A DNA stretch of 7,862 nucleotides from Terriglobia bacterium (GCA_030040515.1 JASHTO010000319.1:1-7862); one strand, 5' to 3'. Numbered from the stretch's first letter, positions 1 through 6,467 are shown. Translations and numbers: made by a program. The notes: generated from the letters alone by a model not told the origin.

Positions 1-1809
1 ACCGCCTATCCGCGCCCGGCGGCATTGCCTCGCGGCCGTGTGCTCGAAATTCTCGGCCGACGCGAGGATTTCGGCGTGGACGTGGAAATCATCATCCGTA
101 AATTTCATCTGCCGCACCGCTTTCCCGCGCAGGTGCTGGCAGAGGCGGAAGCCGCTCCGCAATTCATTTCGGAGCGCGATCGCGCAGGTCGCCGGGATTT
201 CCGCGCGTTGCCCATCGTGACCATCGACGGCGAGACGGCTAAGGATTTTGACGATGCGGTGCTGGTGGAGCGGCTCGCCAACGGGAATTATCTGTTGCAC
301 GTTCACATCGCGGACGTGGCGCACTACGTTCGCCCCGGCACGGAGCTCGACCGCGAGGCGCGCCTGCGCGGCACCTCCGTCTATTTTCCCGACCGCGCCG
401 TGCCCATGCTGCCGCTCGAGCTCTCGAACGGAATTTCCAGCCTGAACCCGCACGTCGATCGCCTGGTGATGTCCGCGCTGATGGAAATCGATCCGCACGG
501 CCGAATCGCCGCCTACGAAATCGTTCCCGGCATCATCCGCAGCGCCGAGCGCATGACTTACACGGCCGTGCGCGACATCCTGGCCGGGGAATCAGCGGCC
601 TCGCGGCGTTATGAAGCGATGCTTCCGAATTTCAAGCTGATGGAGGAGCTTGCCCGCATTCTCATCGAACGGCGCGAGCGGCGCGGCTCCATCGATTTTG
701 ATTTGCCCGAACCCAACATCGAATTCGATGAGCAAGGCCGCATGGTGGGCATTACGCGCTCGGAGCGGAATCTCGCTCACCGCCTGATTGAGGAATTCAT
801 GCTGGCCGCCAACGAGACCGTGGCGGGCTGGCTTGAGCGACAGGGCATTCCCTCGCTCTACCGCATTCACGAAAAACCGGAGGCGAAGAAGGTTCTGGAG
901 TTTGAGGAGATCGCAGCCACTTTCGGCTACTCGCTGGGAGTGGAATTGCCCGCGGCGAAGCGCTTCCGCCCCGGCAAACGCGATGAGCGCGAGCGACATA
1001 CACGCGTTCTTGAGCGGATGGAGTCCAAAGACCTGGATATTACTCCGCGTCACTACCAGCGGTTGACGCAGCGCCTGGAGGGTAAGCCGGAAGAGCGAAT
1101 TCTCTCTTACCTGATGCTGCGCTCACTCAAGCAGGCCCGCTACTCGGAGGAGAACGTCGGCCATTTCGCCCTCGCCGCCACCACCTACACGCACTTCACC
1201 TCGCCCATTCGCCGCTATCCCGATCTGATCGTGCACAGGATTCTGAAGGCCGCGCTCGAACGCGAGGGCGACAGCGCGCGTGTGGTGGAGGACGGCCATG
1301 ACCATCTCGCTGCGAAGGCGGTGCCGCAGGAAATGCGCGGAAAACGCCACATCGCCATGCCAGGCAGGCGCAACCTGGCCGCATCACCCGCTTCGGTACC
1401 GGCTGCCACCAGGCAAATTCTTCCGGGTGGGGCCTTTGTGCTTCCCCAGGAGCTGCATTCCCTCGGCCTGTCGACCTCTGAGGCGGAGCGCCGCGCCGCT
1501 GACGCTGAACGCGAGCTCATCGAGTGGAAGAAAGTCTCCTTCATGGCGCAGCACGTCGGCGACGAATTCGACGCGCTCATCATCAGCTTGATTAAGTTTG
1601 GTTTTTTCGTGGAACTCACCGATCTGTTTGTGGAAGGCTTCGTGCCGCTCGCGACACTCGACGATGACGAATACGTCTACCGCGAGCGCCAGCGCGCCAT
1701 CATCGGCCGCTACACGCACCGCGAATTCCGCCTGGGCGAACGGGTGCGCGTGCGGCTGGATCGAATCGATCAGGCGGGGAATAGACTGGAATTCTCGGTC
1801 GTTCAGTGA
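1..1809 (+). CDS. rnr: Ribonuclease R (5'-partial)
   Basis: This is a 3'-to-5' processive exoribonuclease that degrades structured RNA in the cytoplasm. The frame is open from base 1 with no stop, so the true start and N-terminal part lie outside the window; about 602 residues are visible. The first visible part (GVDVEIIIRKF, LP..FP) matches the end of the cold-shock region before the catalytic domain. The RNB domain begins near codon 68, counted from base 25, with IDGETAKDFDDA. Its aspartates at 68, 74, 76 and 77 match the Mg-binding quartet of RNase II/R. The hallmark TSPIRRYPDL is near 392-401, and an S1 RNA-binding domain covers about 512-592 (GDEFDALI, FGFFVEL, LGERVRVRLDRID). The stretch between RNB and the conserved AERRAADAERELIEWKK is about 43 residues longer than I recall for E. 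coli RNase R. There is no lysine-rich tail after S1. Identification is firm; the neighbour on the right is unrelated and convergent. Confidence 0.96.
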   Translation, partial: TAYPRPAALPRGRVLEILGRREDFGVDVEIIIRKFHLPHRFPAQVLAEAEAAPQFISERDRAGRRDFRALPIVTIDGETAKDFDDAVLVERLANGNYLLHVHIADVAHYVRPGTELDREARLRGTSVYFPDRAVPMLPLELSNGISSLNPHVDRLVMSALMEIDPHGRIAAYEIVPGIIRSAERMTYTAVRDILAGESAASRRYEAMLPNFKLMEELARILIERRERRGSIDFDLPEPNIEFDEQGRMVGITRSERNLAHRLIEEFMLAANETVAGWLERQGIPSLYRIHEKPEAKKVLEFEEIAATFGYSLGVELPAAKRFRPGKRDERERHTRVLERMESKDLDITPRHYQRLTQRLEGKPEERILSYLMLRSLKQARYSEENVGHFALAATTYTHFTSPIRRYPDLIVHRILKAALEREGDSARVVEDGHDHLAAKAVPQEMRGKRHIAMPGRRNLAASPASVPAATRQILPGGAFVLPQELHSLGLSTSEAERRAADAERELIEWKKVSFMAQHVGDEFDALIISLIKFGFFVELTDLFVEGFVPLATLDDDEYVYRERQRAIIGRYTHREFRLGERVRVRLDRIDQAGNRLEFSVVQ

Positions 1810-1825
1810 GGATGCCCAGACGTCA

Positions 1826-2019
1826 GGGGTACGTCAAAGTCCCGCAAGTGTAAGATAACGGGACGACGGCGGTCGCAAGACAAAGGCTGAGATCGAGACG
1901 AGTTATGAGTGCGGCAGCTTGCTGCCGCTTAGGGCGCGCTGCGGGCCGGCAGCAAGCTGCCACCCAGAAAGCGGGAGCAAGCTCCCGCACTCCAAACCGA
2001 CACGACTTTGACGCACCCC
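1826..2019. repeat. Imperfect inverted repeat flanking the palindrome cluster
   Basis: Bases 1826-1841 (GGGGTACGTCAAAGTC) and 2004-2019 (GACTTTGACGCACCCC) are inverted copies matching at 15 of 16 positions. They enclose about 160 bp that includes the palindrome cluster at 1907-1992. The unit lies wholly between the stop codons of rnr and the convergent membrane gene and encodes nothing convincing. The layout resembles a small non-autonomous element such as a MITE or a compound REP element. No target-site duplication was recognised and no transposase is nearby, so the mobile nature is inference. Confidence 0.45.
1907..1992. repeat. REPIN-like cluster of three palindromes
   Basis: Three short GC-rich hairpins sit close together. 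The first is GCGGCAGC-TT-GCTGCCGC at 1911-1928, the second GGCAGC-AA-GCTGCC at 1948-1961, and the third GCGGGAGC-AA-GCTCCCGC at 1971-1988. The cluster is bounded by GAGTGCGG (1907-1914) and its exact inverse CCGCACTC (1985-1992), so the whole unit can fold back on itself. Such paired palindromes in a gap between convergent genes are typical of REP/REPIN repeats. They may stabilise 3' ends or help stop transcription of rnr and the facing membrane gene. No T-run follows any of the hairpins, so they are not canonical intrinsic terminators. Confidence 0.7.
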
Positions 2020-2088
2020 CGGCCCAGGCGTATCCTTCACCAAATGGCCCTTGCCAAAGTTCCGAGGATCAACGACAAAGGACATGTC

Positions 2089-2517
2089 TTAAGACTCTCG
2101 GTAGATCCACGCTGAAACAAATGTCGCCAAAATCGAGCCGCCCCAAAGATCGAGCATCCACCAAAGAGGGATGACGCGGCTGAAGGGCGCCCATGTGGCG
2201 AGCGAGAGGCTGATGGGAAATCCACTCATGAAACCGAGCAGAAACCCCACGCGAAGAGCCGTGACCGGACCTGGTCCGAACGCATTGCGCACGGAAACAT
2301 AGGCCCAGGTCAGAATATAGGTCAGAACGAAAAGCAGAACATACCAGTAGGGGATGAAGAGGGGATAACGCGGTGTGACCAGGAACCACCCGGCCTTCTG
2401 AGCGGCCGCGTATCGAGGCTCGAGAAAGACAAGCTTGATCATCGTGCTCCAGATGCTCCACACGACACCGCCCGCTAGTGTTCCGAGGGCGACGCGACGC
2501 AAGCTGATCGCAGCCAT
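2089..2517 (-). CDS. Small four-helix integral membrane protein, function unknown
   Basis: This 142-residue protein is very hydrophobic. Likely membrane segments are at about 9-31, 52-76, 85-107 and 115-138. They are rich in Trp, Leu, Phe and Tyr, with a short polar loop at 32-50 (EPRYAAAQKAGWF) and a Gly-Pro turn at 80-84. I see no catalytic motif and do not recognise the family. The protein has no cleavable signal peptide and presumably sits in the inner membrane. The ATG start is well supported: GGAGGTGA lies three bases upstream (2521-2528 on the minus strand), and a promoter lies further upstream at 2558-2586. The gene faces rnr tail to tail and is divergent from thiI, so it appears to be a single-gene unit. 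That it is a real gene is fairly sure from these signals and the helix pattern; its role is unknown. Confidence 0.82.
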   Translation of the reverse strand: MAAISLRRVALGTLAGGVVWSIWSTMIKLVFLEPRYAAAQKAGWFLVTPRYPLFIPYWYVLLFVLTYILTWAYVSVRNAFGPGPVTALRVGFLLGFMSGFPISLSLATWAPFSRVIPLWWMLDLWGGSILATFVSAWIYRES

Positions 2518-2520
2518 AGA

Positions 2521-2528
2521 TCACCTCC
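2521..2528 (-). promoter_or_regulatory. Strong ribosome binding site of the membrane gene
   Basis: On the minus strand this reads GGAGGTGA, a full match to the anti-Shine-Dalgarno end of 16S rRNA. It is followed by TCT and the ATG at 2517. It fixes the start codon and suggests efficient translation. Confidence 0.85.
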
Positions 2529-2557
2529 AAGGGAAGTAGGATAATCGCTTGATGCGA

Positions 2558-2586
2558 ATCCTACCGGCGCGACGCACCGGAGTCAA
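2558..2586 (-). promoter_or_regulatory. Predicted sigma70-type promoter of the membrane gene
   Basis: On the minus strand a -35 box TTGACT (2586-2581, 5 of 6 to consensus) is followed by exactly 17 bases and a -10 box TAGGAT (2563-2558, 4 of 6). Transcription would start near 2551 and give a leader of about 34 nt containing the strong ribosome binding site. The call rests on sequence pattern alone. Confidence 0.55.
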
Positions 2587-2599
2587 GCGGCGGTCATCC

Positions 2600-2628
2600 T
2601 TGCGGCACCGGGTGAAACTCGTTATCCT
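2600..2628 (+). promoter_or_regulatory. Possible promoter of thiI
   Basis: TTGCGG (2600-2605, 3 of 6) and TATCCT (2623-2628, 4 of 6) are 17 bases apart in the 162-bp gap upstream of thiI. Transcription would begin near 2635, about 45 nt before the ATG. The -35 box is weak, so this is only a candidate. It lies just downstream of the back-to-back promoter of the divergent membrane gene. Confidence 0.35.
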
Positions 2629-2679
2629 AAATTCGCCGAATCTTCCATTTACCGCCGGCTCGGGCCGAGTGAACGTTGC

Positions 2680-3978
2680 ATGAAACGCATCCTGATTCTC
2701 CATTATCACGAAATCTGGCTGAAGGGGGGAAACAAGAACTATTTCCTCAGCCGGTTACGCGCCGCGATTCGCCAAAGCCTGGAGGACTTGCCCGTCGCGT
2801 CGCTGCATAGCGTCTCCGAGCGGCTGATTCTGACCCCCGGCGACGATGCGGCCCTTCCGCGAATAATGGAACGCCTGCGCCGGGTCTTCGGGCTTGCTTA
2901 CCTTGCCCCCGCGCACGAGGTTCCGAGCGCGCTCGAATCGCTCGCCGCGGAGGCGTGCGCGATGATGGCGGAAGCCCATCCCGCCAATTTTGCTGTGCGC
3001 GTCAAAATCGCCGACTCCAACTACGGCATGAATTCCCTGGAAATGGAACGCGAGCTCGGGCGCCGCGTGCTGGAGCATCTTCGCTCGCGCGATGCGAGCG
3101 TACGGGTCAAGCTCGTCAATCCCGAAGTGACTTGTCAGGTGGAAATCGTTCCCGGCAAGGCTTTGATTTACGTTCAGCGCGTGGAAGGCCCCGGCGGCTT
3201 GCCCGCGGTCACCAGCGGGCGATTGGTGGCGCTGCTTTCCGGAGGATTTGATTCCTCCGTGGCGGCCTACAAGATGATGCGCCGCGGCTGCCACATCTCC
3301 TTCGTGCACTTCTTCGGCAACCCTTCGCCCGCGCGCAATTCTTCGGAAGCTGTGGCGGAGGAAATTGTCCGCGCGCTTACGCCCTATCAGTTTACTTCGC
3401 GGCTCTACCGCATACCCTTTGACGCCATCCAGCGGCAGATTGTGGCGGGCGCGCACGAGAGTTTCCGGGTGCTGCTCTATCGCCGCATGATGGCGCGCAT
3501 CGCGCGGGAAATCGCGCGCACGGAGCGTGCCTTGGGCCTGGTCACCGGCGACAACGTCTCCCAGGTCGCATCGCAGACGCTCCACAATCTTGCCGCCATC
3601 GACCAGGGAATCGGCCTGCCGGTTTATCGCCCCCTGGCGGGGGATGACAAGGCGGAAATTCTCCGCTGGGCGCGGCAGATCGGGACCTACAAAATCTCGT
3701 GCGAGCCCTTTGAAGATTGTTGCCCGCGTTTTATGCCGCGCGCCCCCGCGATTTTCGCGCGTCCGGAGGAACTGGACGAAGCGGAAGGACGGCTGGATAT
3801 TGACTCGTTGGTTCGCCTGGGCTTGGAGGGCGCCGCCTGCACGGAATACAAGTTTGAGCGCGGGGAAGTGACGTCGCGCGAAGGTTACCCGCGACGAATG
3901 GAGAATCGGCTGGCGCGAAAAAAGGCGATGGCAAGGCAACCGGCCGCCCACGGCGCCGCTTCCAACAATTTGTGTTGA
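2680..3978 (+). CDS. thiI: tRNA 4-thiouridine synthetase ThiI, without rhodanese domain
   Basis: ThiI adenylates U8 of tRNA with ATP and transfers sulfur to form 4-thiouridine; in many bacteria it also serves thiamine thiazole synthesis. The protein has 432 residues. An N-terminal ferredoxin-like region starts with ILILHYHEIWLKGGNKNYF. A THUMP domain covers roughly 55-165 and ends at GPGGLPAVTSGR. The ATP-pyrophosphatase domain opens with the PP-loop SGGFDSS at 187-193 and continues through LVTGDNVSQVASQTL and RPLAGDDKAEI. Cysteines at 341, 347 and 348 (CEPFEDCC) fall in the region where E. coli has its catalytic Cys344. The C-terminal rhodanese domain of E. coli ThiI is absent, so sulfur delivery must be direct from a cysteine desulfurase or use another carrier, as in Bacillus. 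A basic tail of about 30 residues (near RRMENRLARKKAMAR) follows. The ribosome binding site is weak (GAGTGA, 7 bases before ATG). Identification is firm. Confidence 0.95.
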   Translation: MKRILILHYHEIWLKGGNKNYFLSRLRAAIRQSLEDLPVASLHSVSERLILTPGDDAALPRIMERLRRVFGLAYLAPAHEVPSALESLAAEACAMMAEAHPANFAVRVKIADSNYGMNSLEMERELGRRVLEHLRSRDASVRVKLVNPEVTCQVEIVPGKALIYVQRVEGPGGLPAVTSGRLVALLSGGFDSSVAAYKMMRRGCHISFVHFFGNPSPARNSSEAVAEEIVRALTPYQFTSRLYRIPFDAIQRQIVAGAHESFRVLLYRRMMARIAREIARTERALGLVTGDNVSQVASQTLHNLAAIDQGIGLPVYRPLAGDDKAEILRWARQIGTYKISCEPFEDCCPRFMPRAPAIFARPEELDEAEGRLDIDSLVRLGLEGAACTEYKFERGEVTSREGYPRRMENRLARKKAMARQPAAHGAASNNLC

Positions 3979-3986
3979 CTTCTCGC

Positions 3987-4020
3987 CTTACCCGAAGCGT
4001 GCGGGAGTAAGTTTAATATT
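3987..4020 (+). terminator. Weak candidate terminator after thiI
   Basis: CTTACCCG (3987-3994) can pair with CGGG (4002-4005) and TAAG (4008-4011), leaving a two-base AG bulge and a seven-base loop. The stem is followed by the AT-rich tract TTTAATATT. The site is 8 bases past the thiI stop and upstream of the next promoter. The bulge and the interrupted T-run make it a weak call. Confidence 0.4.
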
Positions 4021-4051
4021 CCTGCTGCCGCCGACGCTGTGCTGATGCTCG

Positions 4052-4080
4052 TTGACGGTCCCAGACGCGCTTCCTATAAT
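4052..4080 (+). promoter_or_regulatory. Near-consensus sigma70 promoter of the first VWA gene
   Basis: TTGACG (4052-4057, 5 of 6) and a perfect TATAAT (4075-4080) are separated by exactly 17 bases. Transcription should start near 4087, leaving a leader of about 19 nt before the ATG at 4106. The -35 box contains the TTG at 4052, and the -10 box overlaps the ATG at 4079. Neither can therefore be the translation start if this promoter is used. Confidence 0.75.
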
Positions 4081-4105
4081 GGCTGGCGGCAGGCTGAATC
4101 ATGCA

Positions 4106-5104
4106 ATGATCAAGAGAATTCTCGCTATCGCATTTTTGCTGTGCACCGTTCCCGGATGGGCCTTTGCGCAGGAGCCCGCGCCTGCCAGCAAGGCGCAACC
4201 CGCCGGCGCGCCTTCGAGCACCGCGCAAGCCACTTCTTTTACAAAATCCACCCAGCCAACCGTCACGACCTCCACCATCCGAGTTCCAGTTTATTACGTC
4301 GACGTTCCCTTGACGGTGACCGACAAGAAGGGGCGCCTGGTCATCATGATGACCAAGGACGATTTCAATCTTTACGAAGACGGCAAACCGCAGACGATCA
4401 CGTATTTCAGCCGAGAAACCGACTTGGCCATGCGCATCGGCCTTCTGATTGACACTAGCAACAGCATTCGCGACCGTTTTCGATTCGAGCAGCAGGCGGC
4501 CATTGACTTCCTCACCGACACGGTTCGCAGGGGAAAGGACCAGGCTTTCGTTTTGAGCTTCGACGTCGCGCCCTTGATCACCCAGGATTACACGGACAAT
4601 GTCGAGAAGCTCGCCAATGCCATTCGCGCATTGCAGCCGGGAGGCGTCACCAGTCTTTACGACGCGATATTTCTTGCCTGTCGGGACAAGCTCTACTTTT
4701 TCCCGCCTCCCGAGCCTTACTTGCGCAAATTGATGATCCTGATCAGCGATGGTGAGGACAATCACAGCGAACACACGCGCGAAGAAGCACTCGCCATGGC
4801 GCAGCGGGCGGGAGTGACCATCTTCGCCATCAGCACCAATCGCAGCGGCGCCGAAGAGCGCGGCGACAAGGTGCTCAAGCGGCTGGCACAGGAAACGGGT
4901 GGGCGTGCCTTCTTTCCATTCGAAGCGAGTGACTTGGCGGAGGATTTTCGAATGATCGGGCGTGACCTGCGTACGCAGTTTCTGATTGACTACGTTTCCA
5001 CCAACACCGCGCGGGATGGAACCTACCGCGGAATTTCCGTTGTGCCCGTCGACAAGAGCCTTACCGTTCGCGCCAAGACGGGTTACTTCGCGCCTTCGCA
5101 GTAA
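4106..5104 (+). CDS. Exported VWA-domain protein, acidobacterial VWFA-related family (copy 1)
   Basis: The predicted product is 332 residues. A Sec-type signal peptide occupies 1-21 (MIKR, a hydrophobic core, then AFA before Gln22). A low-complexity Ala/Pro/Ser/Thr stretch follows. Next comes a beta-rich segment VPVYYVDVPLTVTDKKG, with DDFNLYEDGKPQTITYFS typical of the acidobacterial VWFA-related family. The VWA fold has a complete metal site (MIDAS): DTSNS at 116-120, Thr182 in GGVTSLYD, and Asp215 in SDGEDN. The protein should bind a divalent cation and mediate protein contacts outside the cytoplasm; its partner is unknown. The reading frame is open back to a TTG at 4052, but the promoter at 4052-4080 overlaps that region and the signal peptide begins at 4106. 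The ribosome binding site is weak. A paralogue lies tail to tail only 7 bp away. The family call is strong; the cellular role is not known. Confidence 0.9.
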   Translation: MIKRILAIAFLLCTVPGWAFAQEPAPASKAQPAGAPSSTAQATSFTKSTQPTVTTSTIRVPVYYVDVPLTVTDKKGRLVIMMTKDDFNLYEDGKPQTITYFSRETDLAMRIGLLIDTSNSIRDRFRFEQQAAIDFLTDTVRRGKDQAFVLSFDVAPLITQDYTDNVEKLANAIRALQPGGVTSLYDAIFLACRDKLYFFPPPEPYLRKLMILISDGEDNHSEHTREEALAMAQRAGVTIFAISTNRSGAEERGDKVLKRLAQETGGRAFFPFEASDLAEDFRMIGRDLRTQFLIDYVSTNTARDGTYRGISVVPVDKSLTVRAKTGYFAPSQ

Positions 5105-5111
5105 TTCCTTC

Positions 5112-6119
5112 TCAACCAGTGGGAGCGTAATATCCGCGCCGGGCATCGACCTTGACGTTCGGAGTGCGAACCTTAACTTCGATTCTGCGGAACGTTCCGT
5201 CAAGCTTGGTGTTGGTGGGCGTATATCCCAACAGGTACTGGGTGCGGAGCTCTCGGGCAATCTGCTGGAACGCCTCGGAACTGTCCTTGGGGCTGGAATC
5301 GATCACGCGCCCGCCGGTTTCCTCACTGAGTTTTCGCAACACCGATTCCCCACCGTATCCCATGCCCTGTCGCGCGTAAAATCCCCGGTCGTGAATATCG
5401 ACGGCGTAAATGATGGCATCGGCCTTTTGCGCAGCCTCCAGCGCCCTTTCCAACGTGACTTTGCTTCCCTGGTCTTCGCCGTCAGTCAGCAGGATGAGAA
5501 CTTTGCGGCCCACCTCGTTCTTGAGCTCGTCGTGCGCCGCCAGGTAAACGGCATCATAAAGGTGCGTCGCACCCTGCTGGTCGGTGGGGAAAGTCCCCGG
5601 CGTGCGCACGCCTCCGCCGTTAATCTCGCCGGATTCGATCGCGCTGTCCAGGCGATTAAGGTCCGAGGTCAAGTCCTGGTCGAGTTCGACGTCCACATCG
5701 AAATGAAAGACGAAGGTAAGGTCCTTCGGCCGCATGACCTCGCTAAGAAATGATTCGGCTTCCTGTTTCTCCACTTCCAACACGCGTTCCTGGCTGGGGC
5801 TCGTGTCCACCAGGATGCCGATGGTGAGCGGCGTGTCTGCTTCGCGCGAGAAATACTTGATGACTTGGGGTTGCTGGTCTTCTTCGAGGGTAAAGTCGTC
5901 TTTGTTGAGGTCCGGAATCAGGTGCCCGTTCTTTTGCCTCACGACTGCGTAGACGTTCACAACCTCGCTGGTTACTTTCAGGGTGCCGGCGACGGGGGGT
6001 GCTTCCTGCTGATCCTGGGCGCCGGCAAAAGCGGCCACGGTGAGCAGAACACAAATTATACGCGCAATCTTTGTCATCACATTTCTCTGATGGCTGGGAG
6101 ATGCAGACTTTGTGCTCAT
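5112..6119 (-). CDS. Exported VWA-domain protein, acidobacterial VWFA-related family (copy 2)
   Basis: With the start at 6119 the product has 335 residues. Residues 1-14 form a polar leader. A signal peptide core follows at about 15-34 (MTKIARI, a hydrophobic run, then AGAQ). The mature part opens with VTSEVVNVYAVVRQKNGHLI and KDDFTLEEDQQPQVIKYFS, closely parallel to copy 1. The MIDAS is complete: DTSPS at 105-109, Thr185 in GATHLYD, and Asp213 in TDGEDQ. The two paralogues also share ETGGR, a RELRTQ/RDLRTQ segment, TNT..DGT and a GYYAP/GYFAP end. The start at 6119 is chosen because GAGGG (6129-6125) precedes it by five bases. An ATG at 6077 would give a more standard signal peptide but has only a poor ribosome binding site, and an in-frame ATG also exists at 6167. 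I found no confident promoter. The binding partner is unknown. Confidence 0.88.
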   Translation of the reverse strand: MSTKSASPSHQRNVMTKIARIICVLLTVAAFAGAQDQQEAPPVAGTLKVTSEVVNVYAVVRQKNGHLIPDLNKDDFTLEEDQQPQVIKYFSREADTPLTIGILVDTSPSQERVLEVEKQEAESFLSEVMRPKDLTFVFHFDVDVELDQDLTSDLNRLDSAIESGEINGGGVRTPGTFPTDQQGATHLYDAVYLAAHDELKNEVGRKVLILLTDGEDQGSKVTLERALEAAQKADAIIYAVDIHDRGFYARQGMGYGGESVLRKLSEETGGRVIDSSPKDSSEAFQQIARELRTQYLLGYTPTNTKLDGTFRRIEVKVRTPNVKVDARRGYYAPTG

Positions 6120-6124
6120 GGTTG

Positions 6125-6129
6125 CCCTC
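6125..6129 (-). promoter_or_regulatory. Ribosome binding site deciding the start of VWA copy 2
   Basis: On the minus strand GAGGG precedes the ATG at 6119-6117 by five bases. The alternative ATG at 6077 has only AGAG-like sequence upstream. This favours the longer form. Confidence 0.5.
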
Positions 6130-6369
6130 GTAGCGCCCTCGGCAGTTCCGCATGGAAAGTGATTCAACGCTCGCGCGCCCTGCCCGCAATTCAGTTTACC
6201 TTATTTGGATTGGCAACGCTGAGATCGTTCGCTTCACACGCGCGCGGACGGCAATTCCCCGCAGCGTTTGCGCGGTTCGAATGCGAGAAAACGTCGGTGT
6301 GCTGCCGTTGAGACGGACTGCGTCCATTCTTGCTCTTCACTTTTTTCGCCTTCAATGATCACTTTCCAC
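6130..6369. other. Intergenic stretch with no recognised feature
   Basis: No open frame here has a ribosome binding site and a plausible protein, and I see no RNA gene or strong hairpin. It must hold the promoter of VWA copy 2. The best match is TTGCCA (6216-6211) with TGAATT (6193-6188), 17 bases apart on the minus strand, which is too weak to call. Confidence 0.4.
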
Positions 6370-6398
6370 TTGACAAGATAATTCGGTAACTCTATACA
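6370..6398 (+). promoter_or_regulatory. Strong sigma70-type promoter of the micro-transcription unit
   Basis: A perfect -35 box TTGACA (6370-6375) is followed by 17 bases and the -10 box TATACA (6393-6398, 4 of 6). Transcription is predicted to start near 6405. There is no conventional gene downstream on this strand, so the promoter should serve the tiny reading frame at 6468. Confidence 0.65.
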
Positions 6399-6418
6399 TG
6401 GTGATTGAATACGCGCTC

Positions 6419-6436
6419 CGCCAGATAACTCTGGCG
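6419..6436 (+). promoter_or_regulatory. Leader hairpin upstream of the micro-ORF
   Basis: CGCCAG (6419-6424) and CTGGCG (6431-6436) form a perfect six-pair stem with the loop ATAACT. It lies in the predicted 5' leader, between the transcription start near 6405 and the ribosome binding site at 6455, which it leaves exposed. It may stabilise the transcript's 5' end; this is inference. Confidence 0.4.
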
Positions 6437-6467
6437 CGAAAATCTCAGAAGCTCGGAGGAGAATAGA

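Noticed and set aside
1839..1864. Hairpin GTCCCG...CGGGAC after rnr as a terminator
   Set aside because: The stem is only six pairs with a 14-base loop, and no T-run follows.
1905..2174. Small plus-strand frame over the palindrome cluster
   Set aside because: It translates the repeat itself and then runs antisense into the membrane gene; it has no ribosome binding site.
2755..3951. Open frame of 398 codons on the minus strand opposite thiI
   Set aside because: It is fully antisense to a well-conserved ThiI. The translation is Arg/His/Gly-rich with no family features.
3975..3980. TTGACT at the thiI stop codon as a -35 box
   Set aside because: No -10 box lies 15-19 bases downstream; the nearest AT-rich run (4014-4019) is 33 bases away, and a far better promoter sits at 4052-4080.
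4013..5260. Open frame of 415 codons on the minus strand opposite VWA copy 1
   Set aside because: It lies antisense to a gene with a signal peptide, a full MIDAS and a strong promoter. Its own translation shows no domain, so it is a shadow of GC-rich codon use.
4986..5753. Open frame of 255 codons on the plus strand across the ends of both VWA genes
   Set aside because: It overlaps both conserved coding regions and has no ribosome binding site or recognisable domain.
6271..6285. GGTTCGAAT, resembling a tRNA T-loop
   Set aside because: The flanking bases do not form a five-pair T stem, and no acceptor, D or anticodon arm can be found nearby.
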